A stretch of DNA of 64,000 nt. It comes from Taeniopygia guttata (lineage: Eukaryota; Chordata; Aves; Passeriformes; Estrildidae). Each line of letters begins with the position of its first letter. Position 1 is the stretch's first letter. The stretch is from positions 101,988,501-102,052,500 of the forward strand of contig NC_133027.1 in the NCBI RefSeq assembly GCF_048771995.1, given 5' to 3'. Under the pieces are notes generated by a model, which saw only the letters and a program-made list of their open reading frames with translations, was not told the DNA's origin and did no database searches. A program made the position numbers and the translations under genes. Positions 36,861-47,822 of this stretch are shown here, one piece after another.

Positions 36861-39800
36861 CTAATATATTGATTACTTGAAACTAAGAAACCTATGGAGT
36901 CTGTATAAATACTAAAGCTTCACAATCTATAAATGCCATGTGAAAAGATGCTGCTTGTGTTAGCAGCTCGGAGGCATCCAGCCAGTGCTGATGAAATCAC
37001 AGAAGCTGGGTTAACTGTTCCTCTGCAAGCTGAAGCTTCAGGGAAGAGGTGTTCAGGGTTGTCCCACTAGTTTTCCAGACAACAGGCTTTGTGTGCTGTG
37101 ATCCTAATTTGCATCACTCTGCTGCTGCATACATGCAGTGTTGGCAGAGAGTCAGTAAAACAGAAAGAAATATGAGGTGCTATATTCCAATTCCAAAATT
37201 GCGTGTTACCTTGCATAAAGTGCAAAATAGTTTAAGTCTCCTCACTCCTGCTAAATAATAATAATAAAGAAATAGCAGCACTCTGGAATGTAATGGCTTT
37301 ACAGTGCCCTGTTAGTGGTGCTGAAGTGACCATTGTCCATATATAAAGTATACATAGCAGTTTTAGGTTTCTAAAACTCCTCCTTAACTTGTGACATTTT
37401 TCAAGAAATAATTGTTTATCTTGCCTTAGCATAAGGCTTTATTGTAAAACTTCAAATTGTTTATGCTGTGCAGCCATCATCTGTGTGCCTCTAACAGACA
37501 CTAAATCCTAGCTGAAGCATCAAAAACTGCATTACTGCCAGAAGTTCCTGAAACTTCACTTAGGTGCTTGTCTGGTTTTGAGCAGAAAATGTTTTTATAT
37601 AAATTGTTTTCAGCATATTTAATTTGAAGGGGGAGGGCAAAAGGGATTTTTTTTTTTAATATTCCTTATGATTTTCAGTTTTGTTTACTTTTGTTAATGT
37701 ATATTTTTTGACTGAATTGGATTTTGCATTTCAAATATATTTGCTTTGAATTATTTTAGTTGTTCCTTTACTAATGAGTCTTCTTTGCACTGACAGCATC
37801 ATAAAATGATTTAAAGAATACACCCCTCAGTCTTACTGTAATGTACATAACTTATATCCTTTGTTAGAGGGATGTGATCTGTTGAGGCTCTCAAGTATTT
37901 TAATTTTAACACATCCAACTTGGTACAGAACCTGATTTTCTAGTTAATTGTTCTCCAGATCAATCCTGTTAGAATTTTCTAGCCTTGAGCTTGCAAAATG
38001 TTCAGCCTGTAAGAGCTACAGTAAGCCTTTGTTCTACTTGCCCAAAGCTCTAAACATTTACACCTCCTCCCTGTGGCGATGGATCCCGGCAGATCCAGAC
38101 ATGGAAAGAGACCCCAGGCTGTGGCAGGTACCGGGGGTCCACTGAGGCTTCCCAGCCTTCCTCACATGGAAGTGCCACGTCCTGTCCCAGCTCTGGGCCC
38201 GTGGCATGCAGAACTGCCTGAATAAACACAGCAGGAGTCAAAACATGAAAGTTTAAACTTCAATTTCTCTCTGAAATTGCTTCCCTGGGGATGTTTTCCA
38301 CAAACCAGTTATTGACATCCCAGCTCCTAATGTTTTCTTTCCTCCAAACACTTAGCTTTGGTCAGACCACAGTTAGCAGGTACTACTCTTCAGGAACATG
38401 GTGCCATACAACCACCCTAAAGATTTAGCATTACCTTTGTAATACAAAACACGTAACTGGCTCTTGGTCTCAGGCATAGCATGAAACAAGGAAATTCAAT
38501 TTGAGAACAGTAAGTCCAGAAAAATTTGGTCAGGCAAATACCCTAAGCATACAATTTCATATATATATATTTATATATACACACACACAGAGTTGCATGT
38601 TTCCATACACCTTTTTTAAAATTATACTTTCCTAATATAGAATCATAACAGAAATTCAGAAATTCAATATTTTGAAACAGCAGTCTGTTAGTGTTGTATG
38701 AGAACTTAAGCACTAGTAAAGGTTTACCAGCATGCTCATGGACTATTCAGTATAGAAATTGCAACTTTTTTGGGTCTAAGGAAGAGAAGCCAAACCCCTA
38801 AGTATTTCTAATCAGCTAGCAATCACCCTGCATAATGTACAACTGAAGTGAACAAAGTCTCTTCAAGAATTCCAAGAATTCTAGCCCTGGTCTGCATCAC
38901 AGTGCCAACAGTTCCACCAGGAACTTCTTTAAAACCCACGCACTTTAAAGATATTAATGATGCTAGACATCACAAGGGGCTGAAAAATAAATGCCTGGAA
39001 ATGCCTGAAAAGAAATGCTGAAAAAGAAATGCCGCATGAACATCAGCACCACAAACCTTGTGCAAATTTGCCCTGAAGAGAAGCTAACAGGCAGAAAGTT
39101 TATAAAAATAGCAGAGTGCATTGAGTTGCAGAACCATATTCCATGGGGAGTCAGGAAAGCAGTCCTGCTTCAAGCATTTTGAAAGACGTCTAGTTGGACA
39201 GGCCTCCTCCAGCCAGTGGCCTCACCAAAATCTTTAAGGCCAGTGAAAATTCCTTAGTCCCCCACAAGGCTGTTACTCAGCATTGTAAAGCTCCTGTGTG
39301 TGTCTGTGGAGGAAATAAAACAGTTTTATGCAAAGACACACAACATTGAAGCCATGGGAGAAAACTGAGGCCACTTCTCAGGCCACACCGAGCTTTGAGC
39401 TTTGCCATTTGTTGAGGCACTGAGGGGTGGCACAGACCAAAATTTGCATCCAGAGAAGCAGCCAGGAGCTTTGCTGCTGCTTCCATGGGGCCATCCCCTC
39501 ACCCAGAGGTCTGTCCTGAGAGGGATTAACCCTCCCTCGGTTCCCTTTTGAATCCCGGCATTTCCCTCTGTCTGCCCCTGCTTCTCTGAGTAACAGGAAC
39601 AGAAATAGAGTTATTTACATTCTCTCTTTAGCCAGCTCTCTTTCATTTAAATAGACTTTGACATGAGCTGTAGTAGAATTGTTTTGTGAAAAAAAAAAAA
39701 AAAAAAAAAAAGGAAAGAAATACATGCATAAGACAATTTTCTACACAATTTTATGCATTATATTTTTGAAGGTTTGGGTTGTTTGTTGTTGTTTTTGGGT

Positions 39801-41495
39801 TTGTTTTTTTTTTTTTTAAGTTTCTTATTTAAGGAATAGCTGTATGTTGACAAAGTTCAAATCTCCATGGTTTTACCTGGGATTGCTTCAGGTTTTACTA
39901 AACAGCCAGTTTCATCACATACAAGGAAAGACAGGAATAGCAAGAAAAAGAATCTATGCAACTTGGGGAAATGTCAGCATTTACACTCACATCATGATCT
40001 GATTTCTCTGACTGACTGGGGGATCCACCTGTTGTGCATGTTTTCCAGCAGTAATGACTATAATGAGCTTTTTGTAAGCTTCTTTTAATTCCCAACCTAT
40101 TTATTTCCTGTTTCTGCAAATATAAACTTTGATTTCTAACTCTTATTTTTTAAGCAGTGAATGCTACACCCCAGGCATCACAATAATACAAACAAATACT
40201 CATAATGACCATCTTGGAGGTCAAAAAAACAAAAAGCTGTGTTTTCTGAACACGTTACACACCACTGCACGAATGATGGCTGAAATTCTCAAATTCTAAC
40301 CCAGAGCAGTACCACACCAAAACCCCACAGTGTGCCCCAGCAAAATGCAGGAGCCACAGAGTACAGCAGGTCAAATCACACTTCCCAGGATTTACAGCAA
40401 TCCCAGCAGTGAATTTAGAACTTGCCTGTTTCCAGCCTCAGAACCTGCAGTCACCTCACAGCCCACAAAAGTAGTAGCCAACCAAGTTACCTCCTGTGTA
40501 AGGAGGTAAAAAAAAAGTCATAAATCAGCCTTTTCTCCACCTGATAATTGTACAGTGAGGTACAGCATTTTTATCACATTGCTCCTCAGGAGCGTCCCTG
40601 TTCACACCGCAGAGGTACTATTGAAAGCAAAACCATAAGTGAGGGTACATGAGCAAACCTCTCTACACAATAGCTTCCCATCAAAGGTAAAACTAGACAT
40701 CATTATTCTTGCAGTGAAATATAACCACTCCTAGGGAAAGGAAAGGGGAGAAAAAAGAGCCTCAGGAAGGCACACATTTGATATCACAGAGTAGTGTGAA
40801 AGAAAGATTGGGCCAGGAAATTATTCTTTTTACCGGGGTACTTCCATAGTTTAGGCATTTATGTATTTTATATCTTACACCCCTGAAGATGGAAAAATTA
40901 AGATTGGTCCAGGGCCGAGCACCAGACTGTTTAAAATACCAGATTAAATAGTTTACATTCCTCTCTCTTAACTGATAAGTTTGTACCTTATATGCAGGTT
41001 AGCAGGCATAGCTGTTTGGAAAGGTATCAATATTGTATTGTTATACATACACGTTATAATTTTTAACTAGATTTTGAAGTTGAACAGATTCATGGTGAGA
41101 TCAGTAATAATTTGAATATTTTATTCTACCATTTTTTTCTCCCAATATCGGCATATGAATTATACAGTTGAATTTAATAGACAACCTCTGAGGAGACCAT
41201 TAACTCAAACATTCTTGCAGCAATTAGCTTTCATCTGCTATGGATCGATTTCAGCATTTTCTATTTGAAGTAAGTGCCAAACTAAAGACGAATCGCAGCC
41301 AAGAAAAAGCTTTTTAAGAAAAGCAGATGCCAGGCAAAAAGAGCTTTCTTTTTTAAACCCCAAAACGCTTCTCTGTGATCCCCCATCGCCTTCCTCTCCT
41401 GCAGGCTGCTCTGCCTGAGACGGGTCTTGGCTGCCCAGTTTGTGCCGATGCTTGCACGGGGTTTGTCTGCTCCGTGGCAGGGATAATAGGGAAGC

Positions 41496-41545
41496 ATTCA
41501 TTCCCACTTTAAAAAGTGTTATTCATTCCCACTTTAAAAAGTGTT
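41496..41545. repeat. Exact 25-bp tandem duplication
   Basis: The 25-base unit beginning ATTCATTCCCACTTT and ending AAAAAGTGTT occurs twice, back to back (41496-41520 and 41521-41545), with no mismatch. This indicates a recent local duplication. Confidence 0.95.
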
Positions 41546-41659
41546 AACCAGTCCCCTTTAAAACCCCCGAGCCCTGCGAGTCAGGTTAATAGGTGGGGTA
41601 GTTTTTTGCCACTTGAAATCCCCAGCTGCTATTGAGCTGTTGAAAACTATTAAATAAAC

Positions 41660-41760
41660 AGGTTTTTCCTAATCCGGGTTCTTTTGGTGGTGCTGATTGC
41701 TCTCCCTAATGACTTTAAAGGTACCACCCGAATTCTCAAGGGTCTAATTAGTAGGTGAGT
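41660..41760 (+). promoter_or_regulatory. Candidate photoreceptor enhancer with homeodomain and NRL-like sites
   Basis: Within 90 bases lie a CRX/OTX-type core TAATCC (41670-41675), an NRL half-site-like TGCTGATTGC (41691-41700), a CTAATGAC (41706-41713) and a palindromic CTAATTAG (41744-41751). The cluster is about 2.6 kb upstream of the PRPH2 start. CRX and NRL are the established activators of rod outer-segment genes, so a retinal cis-element is plausible. These short motifs also occur by chance. Confidence 0.3.
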
Positions 41761-43899
41761 GTCCCTTCCTGAGCATCAGGTCCGGGATTTTTACTGATCA
41801 TCTCCCAGCTAACGCTAGCAATTTAGCAGTGATTTATGAGGACCCCTCCCGTTTCCTTTGTTATAGATCCGGAGGGATCAGTGAGCCCTGAAGCATGTCC
41901 TGTGTGCTCTACTTCAATACTTTGATTCCTGAATTAGAGGGAACACTGTAGTGTATACACTTACATGATTTTGCTGCATCAGATTTATCATGGGTATCTA
42001 AATGTTAAATTATTAAGTTGACAAATATTCAGATTCTTCTGTACTCCTGAATACGAAATTACCCATATCCAGAGCAGCACCAGGCTTACATCTGCTGTGG
42101 GCAGGAAGTATTTCATTGTATATCCTCATGACCTGCAGACTGGTACAGAATTATTTTCCACTTTAATTACAGTTCCACTGTCATCACTGACAAGAAAGGA
42201 AATGGTTTCATGTTCCTTTATCTAAAATTCACTCCAAACTGTCAGATAAATACATTTTCCAAACTCAAGTCTCTTAGCTGAGCCATGAAAGAGTCAGTGA
42301 AACACAATATGTGCTACATTGGTTGTGAGATATTTTGCCAGGAGAGATGTTATTTCAGAGCCATTACTTATTGCACAAAACCATGAATTGGTTCTCTCAA
42401 GAAACAGCATTTCTCGTGCGCTTCACAGCAAGAGGAGAGAATAGTCCCTGATGGATAATCACCTTCCCTCTCATCTTACACACTCACTCTTCACCAGCAA
42501 GGGCAGCAGCAACACAAACCACCAGGCTTGCTTTAGAAAAACCCCAGTTACCAGCTGCCCTCCAGCTCAGTGCAGTAGCACCAGGATGGGCTAAAAAAGG
42601 TCCACCACAAAAACCTTCTATGAGGACAGGAAGAAGCAGTGAGTTGCCAGCCTTTGTCCTTCCTGAAGGAACCTTCAGCATTCCAGGATCTCAAATGGTA
42701 AATGAGTAGCGTCCACGGTACCACAGAGCTGCAGACCATCAAAACGTTATTTTTCAGTGCATGGGCTTTTAAATTATTTGTGTCATTATTTTTCACACTT
42801 GCCTTCCTCCTAGCACACCCCTTCCCCTCTCTGTCCCCGGGGACTGGTGGCCATGCTGCGGGCAGCCACTAGAGGATGCCCCCAGGGACTTGGGTGGTGG
42901 CAGCAGCAGGTCTGGTTGACAGGCAAGAGAAAATCCTCCCAGTCCCTCTTCTGGGGCTGCTCCTTTCTCCCCTGCAGCATTAGCACCCACACCCTCCCAC
43001 TCCTGCAGGAACATTTTCCATTGCTGGGGTTAATTCTGTGTTGTGGTGGCAGGGGTGAGGCAGTGGCGGAATTTCCCAGCAGCTCCAAAGCCCTGTGGGG
43101 CGAATGGGAGATGATATTTCAGAGCAGGCAGAACTGCTCAGGCAGTGGAGCGAGTGAAAGCCCAAGCCCGGCACCACTGAGTGCCCCAAGGAGGGGGTGG
43201 CAGCTGCAGGAGGGGACGTGCCCTCCCCTCTGCCCGCTCCAGCCTGAAAGCAGAGCCGGCTGCAGGTCCTTCAGCAGAGCCAGAGGACCCCCGGGATGCC
43301 TCCCTTGCACTCAGATGCATCTCCAAGGTCCCTCTCCAGCTGCTGAGTTGAATTCCTCCCTGATGTAAGCTCCCGGGTGGGTCTCCTTGGGCAGCCCTGC
43401 TCCCCTCCCCAGCCCGGTGATTATCCAGTAAGCTGCTCATGCCAGCTCACTTTTTATAAAAGCACCTCTAGATTTCAGGCCAGGGTTTATTTATTGAGTT
43501 TCTCTGCACTTTTCCTTTCTCCTGCTCTCCTGCCAAGACCCAGAGTTGTACAAGCCCTGGAAGTAAACAGAAAATGCTAAGCTTAGTTGTTTTAGGTCAC
43601 CATAAACTACACGCTTATCTGCTTTCAGAATACATAAGCCACGGGATATCATCTCAAGTCAACACAGAAGGATAAGGACTAGAATGTAGGTCTGGCTGTA
43701 GGTACAAATATATTGGGATCATGGTGGGGAAGTGTATGTTTGTATACAAGCAGCCTTTTAAAATATTTTTTTGAAGCCCTCTTTCTTTTTCCTCACAGGT
43801 TCCATATTCTTCTGGCAACAAAGAACTTTTTATATCTCTGGGGTTTCATATTCCACCCAGCAGCCTATCATAGGAGAGCACAAATCTACTAAATAGTAA

Positions 43900-44292
43900 A
43901 ATGAGGGATTACTTCTACTCATCTGTTGACAGACATTTCTCCAAATTGGATCAAATGATTAAAGGTATTAGAATGACGTCTTCAGATCCAGATCAAATCA
44001 TTTGAAACCTTGAGGGTGTTTCTCCTTTGCTTGGAAGAAACCACCAGAAATAGTTGTAGGTGCTAATTGCCCATTATTCTCACTAATGTGACATTGTTAA
44101 TTGGGACCTTTGAATATTTTACTTACTTGAATCCTAACTGGGGGTCTTCAAGATGGAAGGACTGCGCTGCGGTTTGCTTCCCAATGTGCCCTTTGGGATC
44201 TCTTCCGACGCCTGAATGGTTCTGCCTCCAGCTGCTTACGCTGACAAGAGGGGTCCAGGCTGTGAAATCTTCCAACATCTCCCACTACAAAG
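43900..44292 (+). promoter_or_regulatory. PRPH2: PRPH2 proximal promoter and 5' UTR region
   Basis: A GGGATTA (complement of a CRX-type TAATCCC) lies at 43905-43911, about 380 bases before the start codon. No TATA box or start site can be fixed. Two consecutive upstream ORFs occur: 44153-44215 (20 residues), and immediately after it 44216-44305, which is out of frame and overlaps the PRPH2 start codon. They matter only if the 5' UTR reaches that far upstream. Confidence 0.4.
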
Positions 44293-44873
44293 ATGGCACT
44301 GCTGAAAGTCAAATTCAATCAGAAGAAACGGGTAAAACTAGCACAGGGACTATGGCTCATGAACTGGTTTTCGGTGTTTGCTGGAATCCTTGTTTTTAGC
44401 ATGGGATTGTTCCTCAAAATTGAGCTCCGGAAGCGAAGTGAAGTGATGGACAATAATGAAAGCCACTTTGTGCCCAATTCTTTGATATTGATGGGTATAT
44501 TATCCTGCGCCTTCAATGGTTTTGCTGGAAAAATTTGTTACGATTCTCTGGATCCCGCTAAATTTGCCAAGTGGAAGCCTTTGCTGAAACCTTACCTGGC
44601 ACTGTGCTGCGTCTTTAACATGCTCATTTTCTTCGTGGCTCTGATTTGCTTTCTCATGCGGGGCTCCCTGGAGAGCACCCTGGCCCAGGGGCTCAAGAAC
44701 GGCATGAAGTTCTACCGGGACACGGACACCCCTGGAAGATGCTTCATGAAGAAGACCATCGACATGCTCCAGATTGAGTTCAAGTGCTGTGGCAACAACG
44801 GCTACAAAGATTGGTTCGAAATCCAGTGGATCAGCAACAGATATCTGGACTTCAGCTCCAAAGAAGTGAAAGA
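44293..44873 (+). CDS. PRPH2: Peripherin-2 exon 1, residues 1-194 (split codon)
   Basis: Peripherin-2 (RDS) is a tetraspanin that oligomerises, with ROM1 in mammals, at the rims of rod and cone outer-segment discs and maintains their curvature. Exon 1 is 581 bp, exactly the length of human coding exon 1. It starts at AAAGATGG and ends AAAGA|GTAAGTG inside the codon for Asp194. Visible membrane segments are at about residues 19-41, 61-80 and 100-123. The large second extracellular (intradiscal) loop begins after residue 124. The loop cysteines Cys150 (intermolecular disulfide), Cys165 and Cys166 are in place, as is the CCG tetraspanin motif (165-167). Residue 172, an arginine in human with known dystrophy mutations, is lysine here. 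A sequon NES occurs at residue 55 in the first loop. No disruption is seen. Confidence 0.97.
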
Positions 44874-47575
44874 GTAAGTGACTTGTTGGGGTTTGTATCA
44901 TGTAGTGTCGATGTTTGATCAATGTTGTCCTCAAGTGCCAACACTGAGGCGCTGACTGGAAGGGGATCTGTGCAAAATGGGGTCTTGTGGAATAAAGCAT
45001 CCCAAATGACCACCTGGATTGCTTCCTCCCCTGACAAAGTCCTCCAAAGTCATCCATAACATAAAATAAAAAGCACCAAACTACAATTCCCACTCTTACC
45101 CAGTGTGATATAAACAGGCTAAATAGTTTTTACTGTCTTTTACTGCTTTATAAACCCATTACCTTGAGCCACACTCCCAAAATCAACAGGAAAGTATCGG
45201 AACTTTACTAATCCTTAAGCAGATGTCAATGTAATTTATTAATTTCCAAAAAAAAGAATTCCCTGGAGATATACTGTTGATACCACTTTTAAAACTCCAC
45301 TTATATATTGGCAGCTAATCAGCTGCATGGAAATAAATAGAGGCAAAAACACTTTGCCAATAACTCATGTCTTTTAGATCTTTAAGATTTAGAATTTTAT
45401 TTTTATATTCACTCAATGGATTGCTTCAGTGCTGCAATAATATTGAGCATCAACTGGTGTTCCTAGCTTTAGACAGTGGCCCTTGTAGCCATATGTATTT
45501 TAAGTTCTGTCCTGTGCCTGATTTTTTAAAACCTCACATGAAAGCAGCACTAGTTTATTGTTTCTGTACAAACCAGATCAGGCTGTTGACCAGAAACACC
45601 TTAATGGCTTTGATGTCAGTGCCCAAATAGACAGTAATCCTAAAATCAGGTTAGGTGCAGTAAGCTCAGGCAGAAAATAAACATGAGAACAAAATGAACT
45701 TTTGAAATTAAAAAAGTAGTATTAGCCATAAATATCCACAACCTTTAAAAAAATTAGGCACTGGGGAAAGAAATGGTTATTCTGGGTTCTTTGAGAACAT
45801 AATTCATTAAGGTTTATGCTCTGTGGTTGCATAATGGATCCTTTAAACTGGAAGCAATCTGCCTTTTAAATATACTGCCTGTATTAAAAACGTCTGAAGT
45901 AATTTTGAAAAAAAGCTTTGTGTGTATCTTGGGATCTCTTGGGATCCCTGCCTGACTTTGTAAATGGTATTTCACTTGTGTGTGTCTCTCTGCAAGTTCT
46001 TTTGACTTGCTGGGTGGTCTGGTTGTTTTTGCAGTTCTGAATGAGGACTTTTTTTAGTGAAAACTGTTACAGATTTAACCCATAGCACTGCAGGATGTTA
46101 TAACAAATACATTCACCATTGAATAAGGGAGTGTTTCCATTGCAAAGGTATGCATGTGGATATAAATAACTACTTGAAAAAACCTTGCCAGCATTATATG
46201 GAGATTTGAGAGCTGTAGCTTAATCCAGCAGCAGTGGAAGGGCGAGGGACAGAGGGAAAACAGGGTTATACTGTCCTTAATAACTGATGCCTTGTTTGTG
46301 ACTGAGACTCAGGGTAATTTCTTTGTACTACTGAGGCAGGAACTAGGGCATTAAAAATCTACAAATGGGTTTTAGTGAATTCAAGGTTTGTACTATGTGG
46401 TGGTGCACAATCTCTGCTCCCATTCCTGGTAGGATAGTCTGGCCCCCTTGAAGCCAATAGTAAAGTTCTCCTTAGTTCCAAGGAAGGAGGGAATCCGTCC
46501 CCCACAGTGGGATTTTTATATTATTTGTAGAGCAAAGGCCTGATCCAATATCCAATCTCTCTGAAATTGGTGGAACATTTACACATGAATGAGAATTAGA
46601 TCCAATCCAGAGCACTCTATACATTTAGGGAGAAAACCTCAGCTGTGTTTGCTGTTTATATTTAGGTCATGATTGCAAAGTTGAATTTCCCTTCACCAGG
46701 TTGTTGGAACCACCTCTCGCTCTATGACACAATTTTAAAATATCCATATAGAAAGCTACAAGAGACGCTCTTTTTTTTTTTTTTTTTTTTTTTTTGCTCT
46801 CTGCACCACTGTGACTTCCCATTCTGTGATTTTCTAAGCAAAATGGCTTGTTTTAAAACTGCAGTCCTTTCATTATAGTTTTTTGCAGAGTCAGTGGAAC
46901 TATTTGCCTTCTAAGTTATCTTGCATCTAAACATCTCCTAAGACACCAGGCTAAATGACTGTTTACAGAGAACAACCACAGTGTCAGATGAACAATAGCT
47001 GGGGAGCTCCTGCAAGAACTTTGGAAATTTTGCAACATCCTGTTGCTGAAACACATTTCATGTTTTCAATACTGGCTGCCTTCCCAAGCCAAGAATAAAT
47101 ACACAACCCCTCCCTGGAGATAGTATCATCAAAAAGAAGCTATTAAGTTTGCTGGATCAATGGGTATAGTGGGTTCCAAGGCTATTCTGAGTTTTTTTCC
47201 ACGTTTAGGTCAGCTACAGCACCTCTCTTCCAGTCCTAACTATGCTGTCATCACTCTTTTCTGACTGCCCCTCCTGAATTCTCTCAGCCATTCACTTTTG
47301 TTAAAAATTAATTTCTTTGAAGAAATGACACCAGAAGGAGTTAATTACAGACTCAGTGCAGCCTTGACATAGAAAAGGATTTCAGAGAGAAAGGACACCC
47401 TGGACCAACACCGCTATGTGAACAAGGGGACACAGAGAAAAGGCATGGTGGGAAATCCTTTTTGCCCTTGCTTTCCTTCCTCATGCAGATTTGCTCCTGG
47501 ATATGTCTGTGTGTGTCTGTGTGTCTGTCTGTGTGTCTGTGTGTGCATTCACGTCCCTTCTGCCCTTGCCTGCAG
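44874..47575 (+). other. PRPH2: PRPH2 intron 1
   Basis: A 2.7-kb intron from a GTAAGTG donor to a TTGCCTGCAG acceptor. It contains a 25-base T run (46771-46795), a possible ancient repeat near 46535-46610, and a TG/TCTG repeat at 47504-47545, only 30 bases before the acceptor. No other gene is recognised. Confidence 0.85.
47504..47545 (+). repeat. TG/CTGT simple repeat near the PRPH2 exon 2 acceptor
   Basis: A run of alternating TGTC and TGTG units ends 30 bases upstream of exon 2. In the pre-mRNA it is UG-rich, a class of sequence known to bind CELF proteins and TDP-43. The pyrimidine tract CCCTTCTGCCCTTGCC lies between it and the CAG. Confidence 0.9.
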
Positions 47576-47822
47576 CCGGATCAAAAGCAACGTGGACGGG
47601 AGGTACCTGGTGGACGGCGTCCCCTTCAGCTGCTGCAACCCCAGCTCCCCCAGGCCCTGCATCCAGTACCAGGTCACCAACAACTCTGCCCACTACAGCT
47701 ACGACTACCAAACCGAGGAGCTCAACCTGTGGCGCCGCGGCTGCCGGGAAGCGCTGCTGAACTACTACAGCGGCATGATGAGCTCCATGGGCGCCGTCAT
47801 CCTCCTCGTCTGGCTCTTCGAG
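47576..47822 (+). CDS. PRPH2: Peripherin-2 exon 2, residues 194-276
   Basis: Exon 2 is 247 bp, identical in length to human exon 2. The acceptor is CCTGCAG|CC and the donor TTCGAG|GTAACC. It completes the second intradiscal loop with Cys213, Cys214, Cys222 and Cys250, giving all seven conserved loop cysteines with exon 1. The conserved N-glycosylation sequon NNS is at residues 229-231, followed by [14 protein letters not shown]. Residues about 258-276 start the fourth membrane segment ([16 protein letters not shown]), which continues into exon 3. The exon is GC-rich compared with its introns. Confidence 0.97.

Larger units (their letters stand above)
36861..43880. other. TBCC-PRPH2 intergenic region
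   Basis: About 7 kb without a recognisable gene. It contains a TA/CA microsatellite near 38561-38590, a 23-base A run (39689-39711), an exact 25-bp tandem duplication (41496-41545) and a candidate homeodomain-site cluster (41660-41760). The GC-rich stretch at 42.8-43.4 kb has an open plus-strand frame (42847-43368) of low-complexity composition that I do not regard as a gene. Confidence 0.6.

Noticed and set aside
40490..40510. Short palindrome with 8-bp arms around TGTGTAA
   Set aside because: Arms this short are common by chance in 64 kb, and there is no supporting context.
42847..43368. 173-codon plus-strand open frame in a GC-rich intergenic patch
   Set aside because: Overlapping open frames occur on both strands here, as expected from local GC content. 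The peptide is low-complexity Ser/Gly/Pro/Cys without recognisable domain or splice context.
43799..44292. Possible untranslated PRPH2 exon after a TTTCCTCACAG acceptor
   Set aside because: Mammalian PRPH2 has no 5' non-coding exon, and no partner donor could be identified. One good acceptor-like string is not enough.
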